This document shows, piece after piece, positions 38,853 through 43,967 of a stretch of 43,967 nucleotides of DNA. The DNA comes from JBKPNZ01 sp046732895 (GTDB lineage Bacteria; Actinomycetota; Thermoleophilia; Solirubrobacterales; 70-9), in assembly GCA_046732895.1 (NCBI GenBank), contig JBKPNZ010000021.1, positions 1 through 43,967 on the forward strand, given 5' to 3'. Each line of letters starts with the position of its first letter. The first letter of the stretch is position 1. The notes beneath the pieces are model-generated. The model saw only the letters and a program-made list of their open reading frames with translations, did no database searches and was not told the origin of the DNA. The position numbers and the translations under genes are program-made.

Positions 38853-39114
38853 CCCTCCGCTGGCCGACCGCGCGATGCTTTGCGTGATGGTCGTACTGAG
38901 AGTTTGAGAGACCCCCTGACTTCGCCGCCCAAGCCAGAGTCGCCGCATGGGCACCGGCCCTCCAAGCGCCGCCGATGAGCTCGACCGGGGCGACCCTCAG
39001 TCACAGCGCGACTCGCGAAGACCGGCTGCATTCCGCGTGGACGCGGAAGCGATGCGGCACACGCTCTACGGAACCGAAGGTCACACGTCAAGCGGCACGA
39101 GCCCGCATGGCGAA
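38853..39114. other. Non-coding gap between the tRNA-like sequence and the DHFR-like gene
   Basis: No convincing gene was found on either strand: possible frames have no recognisable domain and read through the neighbours. The only structure is a short perfect hairpin at 39031-39048 (TTCCGCGT/ACGCGGAA), a possible terminator for the gene entering from 39115 on the minus strand. Confidence 0.5.
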
Positions 39115-39681
39115 TTACGCCTGAATTCGATAGCGCACGTGGGTGGCGGCGGGCGCGTCGACGACCTCGACGATCTCGAGCACGATAGGTTTGGAGCCCA
39201 GCTCCTCGAACATGCGCCGACCCTCGTTGAGCAGCACCGGGACGATGTGCACGACCATCTCGTCGACGAGACCGGCGGCCAGGAACTGTTGTCCGATGGC
39301 AGCACCCCCCATGATCCTGACGTCGCGCTCGCCGGCCGCGCTGCACGCCTGCTCGAGCGCGGCCTCGATGCCGTTCGTCACGAAGGTGTAGACGCCGTCG
39401 GCGGGCGGCTGGTCGGGTGGGGTGTGGGTGATCACGAAGACCGGCGTTGGCGGGTGCGGGCCGCCGGCGCCCCACTCGCGCAGGGATGTGTCGTAGGTGC
39501 GGCGGCCGGCGATCAGGGCGCCGGCGGTGGACGCCGGTCTGGGTGCGCGATCGGCGCCAGGGCGCGTCGTCCATGCGCGCAGCCGCTCACCGTCGACTCC
39601 GAGCGGGTTCTCGACCGTACTGCCGTGAGCGGCCACGAACCCGTCAAGCGAAAGGTTGATGTCGAAGACGACCGTAGTCAT
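39115..39681 (-). CDS. Dihydrofolate-reductase-like / RibD C-terminal domain protein
   Basis: The 188-residue protein has the RibD_C/YwjB-type DHFR fold: VVFDINLSLDGFVA at the N-terminus, ALIAGRRTYD, FVITHTPPDQPP, and a C-terminal VRIMGGAAIGQQFLAAGLVDEMVVHIVPVLLNEGRRMFEELG. These reductases use NAD(P)H on unknown substrates and are common beside ECF sigma factors in actinobacteria. The start is ATG 39681. It is followed (upstream on the same strand) by DUF899 and SnoaL genes. The natural substrate is unknown. Confidence 0.9.
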   Translation of the reverse strand: MTTVVFDINLSLDGFVAAHGSTVENPLGVDGERLRAWTTRPGADRAPRPASTAGALIAGRRTYDTSLREWGAGGPHPPTPVFVITHTPPDQPPADGVYTFVTNGIEAALEQACSAAGERDVRIMGGAAIGQQFLAAGLVDEMVVHIVPVLLNEGRRMFEELGSKPIVLEIVEVVDAPAATHVRYRIQA

Positions 39682-39789
39682 GAGCGTTCGCGCGTACCGA
39701 CGTTGTGCTGGGTCATTTCGTTCTCTTCGTCTTGCGCTTACGCCGTGACGATGCGCCGCATCGTCAGGCCGCCGTATTCGACGAGCCCA

Positions 39790-40515
39790 TCAGTACTCGT
39801 CGTGGCGGCGGATCCAGAACTCGGAGTCGCCGCTCTCGTTGCGGCCCTGCGGCGCGCGGTCGAGCAGCGGGTAGAACCCCATCATGATCTCGACCCCGCG
39901 CGCGTAGGTGGAATAGGTCTCGTAGACGACGCCGGCCTCGAGCGCGAAGGCGCTCAACGCCTGCGCCTCGCTCATGTATCCGGCCGGGTCTGTCCCGCAC
40001 TCGGAGGCCAGCTGCGCGAGCATTGGCGGAGCGCCGGCCTCCAGCATCGCCTCCACTTTCTCCCTCGGCGCCGAGACGTTGAAATCGAAGTTGAAGTCGC
40101 TCTCGGACGACGACACCCAGGGAAACGTCCAACCCATGCGCCGCTTGTAGGCCTGGAGCTTCTCGAGCGGCGCGCGCGAGACGTAGAGCATCGTCACGTC
40201 GCGGGCGTTCAGGTGGGGAACCGCGCCGTTGACGGTGTCCGCACTCGAGGAACAGACCGGGCATCCTGCCTCGTAGTCTGGGCCGAACATGAAGTGGTAG
40301 ACGAGTAGCTGCGAACGGCCGTCGAAGAGCTCGGCCAGCGTCTTCGTCCCATCGTCCGTCTTGAAGCTGTACTCCTTCTCGATCGCCACCCAGGGGAGCT
40401 CAAGCCGCTCGCGCGCGAGCTCGTCGTTGCGGCGGGTCAGCTCCTTCTCGCGCTGAAGCAGCGCCTCGCGCGCGGCCTGCCACTCCTCGCGGGTTCCGGT
40501 TCTGTGCTCAGTCAC
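39790..40515 (-). CDS. DUF899-family thioredoxin-like protein
   Basis: This 241-residue protein is typical of DUF899: an N-terminal helix rich in Glu/Arg (EEWQAAREALLQREKELTR), LPWVAIEKEYSF, then FMFGPDYEAGCPVCSSSADT with a CPVC pair, VTMLYVSRAPLEKLQAYKRRMGWTFPWVSS, and a C-terminal YSTYARGVEIMMGFYPLLD. The thioredoxin-like fold and CxxC suggest redox or peroxide-related activity, unproven. GTG 40515 starts 20 bp after the SnoaL gene stop, so the two are probably co-transcribed. Confidence 0.9.
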   Translation of the reverse strand: MTEHRTGTREEWQAAREALLQREKELTRRNDELARERLELPWVAIEKEYSFKTDDGTKTLAELFDGRSQLLVYHFMFGPDYEAGCPVCSSSADTVNGAVPHLNARDVTMLYVSRAPLEKLQAYKRRMGWTFPWVSSSESDFNFDFNVSAPREKVEAMLEAGAPPMLAQLASECGTDPAGYMSEAQALSAFALEAGVVYETYSTYARGVEIMMGFYPLLDRAPQGRNESGDSEFWIRRHDEY

Positions 40516-40534
40516 AGTCTCGCCTCCTGATCAG

Positions 40535-41008
40535 TCATTGGTTTCCTCCGGGCAGCAACCCGAGCTGAAGCGCCTGGCCGAGGTCGTCGCGCACAGACCA
40601 GTGCTCGATCACCTTGCCGTCCTCGAGTCGCCAGATGTGGATCTGCTTGGCGCCGAACTCCTTGCCGGTCGGCGGCTTGCCGAGGAACTCGCCGACGTGG
40701 CGGCCGTGCATGGTCACGCGCGCGACGACCTTGTCGTCCTCGCAGATCATGTCTTCGACGTCCGCCCGCATCGGGCCCCACAGCCCGTGCAGCCACGTGA
40801 TTGTCTCCTTGAGCCCTTCCGGTCCTTGAGGATTGTCGGGGGGAGCCTCGTGGTTCACGAAGTCGGGATGGATCAGCTCGTCGGTCGCCTCGAGGTTCCC
40901 CTTCTCGAAGAGCTCCACGAGGACGCGCCTCGCGACCCGCTTGTTCTCCTCTGACGTTCCGCTTCCTCTCGGAAGGGAGGAGGAGGTCTGCGAATCGGAG
41001 TTATTCAT
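40535..41008 (-). CDS. SnoaL-like polyketide cyclase / ester cyclase
   Basis: The 157-residue product has the SnoaL (NTF2-like) pattern: RVLVELFEKGNLEATDELIHPDFVNHEAP, the GLKETITWLHG helix, DVEDMICEDDKVVARVTMHGRHVGEFLGKPPTGK and a final IHIWRLEDGKVIEHWSVRDDLGQALQLG. Members catalyse cyclisation or hydrolysis or bind small molecules. ATG 41008 was chosen, since the longer frame only adds eight residues unlike the family. It is divergent from the ECF sigma gene, whose own C-terminal domain is of the same fold, suggesting linked signalling. Confidence 0.88.
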   Translation of the reverse strand: MNNSDSQTSSSLPRGSGTSEENKRVARRVLVELFEKGNLEATDELIHPDFVNHEAPPDNPQGPEGLKETITWLHGLWGPMRADVEDMICEDDKVVARVTMHGRHVGEFLGKPPTGKEFGAKQIHIWRLEDGKVIEHWSVRDDLGQALQLGLLPGGNQ

Positions 41009-41186
41009 GGATCGTGGCGCAGCGCAACGCACACCTGTCGCCAGCGCCTCGCGCCTCCTTCAGCTGTGCTGGTGATGACGGTCATGGACCGCGCTCAAGA
41101 GATAGAACCCAGCGGGATCGGGGAATTCATCGCCGCGTTGCCTCGCCTGCCTCGTCACGGCGCCTGGCTTTACCCTCGAGGGCGTA

Positions 41187-42230
41187 ATGTCGACGGTGAC
41201 CGCGCCAGGAAAGTCCGAGCAGAGGCTGCTCGAGGCGGCCCGATCTGGCAGCAAGGACGCGTACGCCCAGTTGGTCGATGCCCACCAAGCGGAGCTGCAC
41301 GCGCATTGCTATCGGATGCTCGGGTCTCTGCACGACGCCGATGACGCCCTCCAGGAGGCCCTCCTGCGCGCTTGGCGCGGCCTCGCTCGATTTGAGGGTG
41401 AAATCTGGTTTCGGGCCTGGCTCTACAAGATCTGCACGAACGTCTGCCTCAATCTGATCGCCAAGCGCCCGCGCCGGGCGATTCCGCTGCCCTTCGGCAC
41501 CGCAGACTGGCGCGACGGGCGCGGCGCGCCCCCGCGCGTGGCGCCTCAACTCGACGCGGAGGTCGCCTGGATCGATCCGTACCCGGACGAGCTGCTGGAT
41601 TTGAGCGACCGCCGCGCAGCGCCGGAGGCCCGCTACGAGCAGCGCGAGGCGGTCGAACTCGGGTTCATTGCCGCGCTCCAGCATCTGCCTGGACCGCAGC
41701 GCGCCGTGTTGATCCTCCGGGATGTGTTGGGGTTCTCGGCGCGCGAGGTGGCCGCAATACTCCGGACGACTACCGCATCGGTGAACAGCGCGCTGCAGCG
41801 TGCACGCGCGGCTATCGACAAGCGTCTGCCGGATCCGAGCCAGCAGGCGTGCTTGCGGTCGATCGGCGACGCCCGCACGCGGAAGTTGACTGCCGCGTTT
41901 CTCCAGGCTTGGGAGCTCGGCGATGTCGACGCGATGACCTCGATTCTCGTGAGCGACGTTTACGTCGCAATCTCGCCCGGCGGCTCCTGCCGAGGCGCGG
42001 ACGCCGTCGAGGCCCTCCTGCCGAGCCAACCCGACGGCTGGCGGATGCGTCCCATCCGCGCCAGCGGCCAGCTCGCCTTCGCTGCTTACCGGCGCGACCC
42101 CGGTGACGGGTGCTTTCGGGCTCGGCTTATCGACGTCATCACCCTCCGTCACGAGCGGATCGAATCGATTGCCGCTTTCGTGGACCCGAATCTGTTTCCC
42201 CGCTTCGCCCTTCCGCTGCGGCTCGATTGA
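41187..42230 (+). CDS. ECF sigma factor with C-terminal SnoaL-like domain
   Basis: The 347-residue protein has region 2 (HCYRMLGSLHDADDALQEALLRAWRGLARF), region 4 (LPGPQRAVLILRDVLGFSAREVAAILRTTTASVNSALQRARA) and a C-terminal ~120-residue NTF2/SnoaL-like domain starting near AFLQAWELGDVDAMTSIL. ECF groups with such tails lack an anti-sigma factor; the tail itself modulates activity. The linker between regions 2 and 4 is long and proline-rich. It is divergent from the SnoaL, DUF899 and DHFR-like genes, which may be its targets. The start ATG 41187 follows GAGGGCGTA. Confidence 0.92.
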   Translation: MSTVTAPGKSEQRLLEAARSGSKDAYAQLVDAHQAELHAHCYRMLGSLHDADDALQEALLRAWRGLARFEGEIWFRAWLYKICTNVCLNLIAKRPRRAIPLPFGTADWRDGRGAPPRVAPQLDAEVAWIDPYPDELLDLSDRRAAPEARYEQREAVELGFIAALQHLPGPQRAVLILRDVLGFSAREVAAILRTTTASVNSALQRARAAIDKRLPDPSQQACLRSIGDARTRKLTAAFLQAWELGDVDAMTSILVSDVYVAISPGGSCRGADAVEALLPSQPDGWRMRPIRASGQLAFAAYRRDPGDGCFRARLIDVITLRHERIESIAAFVDPNLFPRFALPLRLD

Positions 42231-42257
42231 GGGTTCCGTCCCTAGCCGGCAAGACCT

Positions 42258-42276
42258 GAGGACGCGCGAGGTCCTC
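42258..42276 (+). terminator. Small hairpin after the sigma factor gene
   Basis: GAGGAC and GTCCTC flank a 7-nt loop, 28 bp after the sigma stop. The stem is short and no T-run follows, so this is only a candidate terminator. Confidence 0.35.
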
Positions 42277-42384
42277 CCATCTCCGCCGCAATCCCAGCCA
42301 GCCTTATGCCCCGTAGGGCGGGCTCTCTGCGCGGAGTTGATTAACGACTTCCTGCACTTGCCGGCGCTTGTGATACTCTTTGCA

Positions 42385-42410
42385 TAGATGATCTCTATAG
42401 AGACTATCTA
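42385..42410. promoter_or_regulatory. 26-bp palindrome, likely operator of the SRPBCC-MarR operon
   Basis: TAGAT-N2-TCTCTATAGAGA-N2-ATCTA is symmetric except for two central-flank pairs on each side. It lies in an AT-rich island, about 87 bp before the SRPBCC start. MarR proteins bind palindromes of about this size and commonly repress their own operon. The sequence overlaps plausible -10 boxes (TATAGA at 42396). Confidence 0.7.
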
Positions 42411-42496
42411 ACCCGGGGGAGGAAGTCGAGCCGCCGAAGTGATGGTGAGCACTGAACGGCGGCGGCGAGGTTCACCTCCAGAAAGGAGCCGGACAC

Positions 42497-42913
42497 ATGT
42501 GGACCAATGAACAAAGCATCGAGACCACCGCCTCGCCCGAGGCGATCTGGCGGCTCTGGACCGACGTCGCCGGCTGGCCCGGGTGGAACGCCGACATCGA
42601 GCACATCGAGATCTCGGGGCCCTTCGCGACCGGCAGCACGATCGCGATGACTCCGGCAGGCCAAGACCCGGTCGAGCTTCGGATCGCCGAGGCGGTCGAG
42701 CCCGAGTCCTTCATCGACGAGGCTGACCTCGGAGACGTCGTCGTACGAACCCTCCACAGCGTCGAGCGCGTCGACCACGACCGCAACCGGGTCACCTACC
42801 GGATGGAGATCAGCGGCCCCGCGGCCGACAGTGTCGGTCCCGAGCTTGGCCCGCAGATCAGCGGCGACTTCCCCGAGACGCTCGCCGCGCTCGTTGAAAC
42901 CGCTGAGCGCTGA
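42497..42913 (+). CDS. SRPBCC-family (polyketide cyclase/START-like) protein
   Basis: This 138-residue protein fits the helix-grip SRPBCC fold: MWTNEQSIETTASPEAIWRLWTDVAGWPGWNADIEHIEISGPFATGS is the standard N-terminus, and the C-terminal helix ends FPETLAALVETAER. Such proteins bind a hydrophobic ligand in a central cavity. The ribosome site GAAAGGAG lies 10 bp before ATG. Its stop overlaps the MarR start (TGATG), so ligand binder and regulator are translated together. The ligand is unknown. Confidence 0.88.
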   Translation: MWTNEQSIETTASPEAIWRLWTDVAGWPGWNADIEHIEISGPFATGSTIAMTPAGQDPVELRIAEAVEPESFIDEADLGDVVVRTLHSVERVDHDRNRVTYRMEISGPAADSVGPELGPQISGDFPETLAALVETAER

Positions 42914-43419
42914 TGGCGCTTCACCCGAGCGAGAGCCCGGGTTTTCTGCTCTGGCACGCCACGCTGCGCTGGCAGCGTGGCGTCGCCACGGCGCTCGCGC
43001 CGCTCGACCTGACTCACGTGCAGTTTGTCCTGCTCGCCTGCACCTGGTGGCTGAACGAGCAAGGCGAACACCCCACCCAGGTCCGCTTGGCGGCGCAGGC
43101 CGGCACCGACGTCAAGATGACCTCGCAGGTCCTGAAGGCCCTGGAGAAGAAGGGCCTCGTCGGGCGCGAGGTCGACCCGATCGACACCCGGGCACGGCGA
43201 CTGCAAGCGACTCCTCGAGGGAAGCGGCTCGCGCCGCGTGCGATCGCGGTCGTGGAGGCGGTCGACGCGGAGTTCTTCGCGGAGCTGGGGTCTGAGGACG
43301 CCGTCGACGTCTTCGGACGTCTGGCGCACCTACCGGAACCCAGCGATGGTCAACGAGATCGAACAGCTCCCGCTCGCGGTAGTGGCCGGTCACGTGAAGG
43401 AGCTGTCAGTCAGCGGTGA
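42913..43419 (+). CDS. MarR-family transcriptional regulator
   Basis: The 168-residue protein has the MarR winged helix-turn-helix: LTHVQFVLLACTWWLNEQGEHPTQVRLAAQAGTDVKMTSQVLKALEKKGLVGREVDPIDTRARRLQATPRGKRLAPRAI, including the wing with the conserved D-x-R. The last ~25 residues are Arg/Ser-rich and unusual. The gene overlaps the SRPBCC stop by one base. It probably controls its own operon at the 26-bp palindrome near 42385, with the SRPBCC protein possibly tied to the same ligand. Confidence 0.9.
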   Translation: MALHPSESPGFLLWHATLRWQRGVATALAPLDLTHVQFVLLACTWWLNEQGEHPTQVRLAAQAGTDVKMTSQVLKALEKKGLVGREVDPIDTRARRLQATPRGKRLAPRAIAVVEAVDAEFFAELGSEDAVDVFGRLAHLPEPSDGQRDRTAPARGSGRSREGAVSQR

Positions 43420-43616
43420 CGGCGCCCTGAACAGGTCTTTACCGGTTCCCTCCGTCGATGTGGATGGAAGCGATGCTGGGCGGGACATCCGTCGCCGATC
43501 GGGACCGGGGTGTGCCGATCGAGGCAGTGCAAATCGCCTGGCCCCGGGGTGGTGTTGCACTCGGGTGCTCGAGCTGGGCTTGACAAGCTCCATGGGAGGG
43601 CATAAGCCACGGCTTG

Positions 43617-43967
43617 ATGACTGAGGCCTCCAGCGGAACGCCGACGTTCCTGTTCACCGACGTGGAGGGGTCGACCCGGTTGCTGCGCCGGCTGGGGAAC
43701 CGATATGGCGCTGTGATCGCAGAACACGGACGCCTGCTCCGGGAGGCGTGTGCGAGCCGCGGTGGCCATCACGTGGACAGCCAGGGCGACTCCTTCTTCT
43801 TCGCCTTCGCCCGGCCGAGGGACGCGCTGCTGGCGGCAGTCGCCGCGCAACGGTCGCTCCGCGCACGCCGCTGGCCGCCGGGGTCCGAGGTGCGGGTCCG
43901 GATCGGCATCCACACCGGGCCGGCCGAATTCGAGGACGGTCGCTACGTCGGGCTCTCTGTTCACCGC
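43617..43967 (+). CDS. Class III adenylate/guanylate cyclase domain protein, 3' end cut by window edge
   Basis: From ATG 43617 the frame stays open to the window edge (117 residues). It begins FLFTDVEGSTRLLRRLG, the class III cyclase motif with the first metal-binding aspartate, and continues GGHHVDSQGDSFFFAFARP with the second metal-binding region, then VRVRIGIHTGPAE. The sequence is typical of actinobacterial proteins that fuse a cyclase domain to an AAA/NB-ARC-like ATPase and TPR repeats, but that part lies outside. TTGACA at 43580 with TAAGCC 17 bp further may be its promoter. Confidence 0.88.
   Translation, partial: MTEASSGTPTFLFTDVEGSTRLLRRLGNRYGAVIAEHGRLLREACASRGGHHVDSQGDSFFFAFARPRDALLAAVAAQRSLRARRWPPGSEVRVRIGIHTGPAEFEDGRYVGLSVHR

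Noticed and set aside
38947..40308. A 453-codon plus-strand frame across the DHFR-like and DUF899 genes
   Set aside because: No recognisable domain and no ribosome site; both minus-strand genes are well supported.
1..43967. Prophage, insertion sequence or defence island
   Set aside because: No transposase, integrase, phage structural gene or known defence gene was recognised.

Overview
The window is GC-rich DNA with actinobacterial habits: GTG and TTG starts, lipobox lipoproteins, a c-di-AMP riboswitch in front of a cell-wall hydrolase, a UdgX-type uracil-DNA glycosylase, and several genes that look leaderless behind TAGSST-like -10 boxes. The gene families fit a soil member of the Thermoleophilia/Solirubrobacterales or a relative. 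That placement is inference from gene content, because no rRNA or other phylogenetic marker is present. || Layout. 1-2.2 kb: edge of an SDR gene, a GNAT acetyltransferase, a GST/glutaredoxin-like protein, and a secreted NlpC/P60-like hydrolase under a c-di-AMP riboswitch. 2.3-8.0 kb: azlCD, a first polyamine ABC operon (potA-potD-potB-potC, with a possible 29-codon ORF bridging potB and potC) and a Mop/TOBE protein. 8.1-17 kb: a catabolic cluster holding a TetR regulator, two CrtI/PYROXD2-like FAD oxidoreductases, a Rieske oxygenase, an acyl-CoA dehydrogenase and an ADP-forming acyl-CoA synthetase. The cluster is tied together by a dyad found at two promoters. 17-18.7 kb: a lone GspE/PilB ATPase. 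18.7-30.8 kb: an amine-catabolism block with an aldehyde dehydrogenase, alanine dehydrogenase, PucR regulator and class III aminotransferase on the minus strand, and a second potA-D-B-C, an APC permease and a UspA protein on the plus strand. 30.9-34.9 kb: udgX, a STAS protein, a small membrane protein, a MOSC protein and two secreted proteins. 35-37.5 kb: a cupin, a decayed arginase-family gene, RidA, a VOC protein and a probable ion-channel fragment. 37.5-39.1 kb: terC under a manganese (yybP-ykoY) riboswitch that appears to mask its ribosome site, preceded by a degenerate tRNA-like sequence. 39.1-44 kb: RibD_C/DHFR-like, DUF899 and SnoaL proteins opposite an ECF sigma factor with a SnoaL tail, then an SRPBCC-MarR pair behind a 26-bp palindrome, and the start of a class III nucleotide cyclase. 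|| How genes may work together. In the amine block, a pyruvate-dependent aminotransferase would turn putrescine-like amines into aldehydes plus alanine. Alanine dehydrogenase would recycle alanine to pyruvate and ammonium, and the aldehyde dehydrogenase would oxidise the aldehyde. The two Pot importers and the APC permease would supply substrate, and PucR is the obvious regulator. The 8-17 kb cluster looks like an inducible pathway from oxygenase/dehydrogenase steps to CoA thioesters for an unknown substrate. || Less expected structure: a four-copy family of 45-nt palindromes (20-5-20 layout) always just downstream of plus-strand genes; two genes whose only plausible initiators are ATC and a third with a possible ACG start; a 76-nt inverted repeat inside the 5' end of an oxidoreductase gene; and the tRNA-like sequence above terC.
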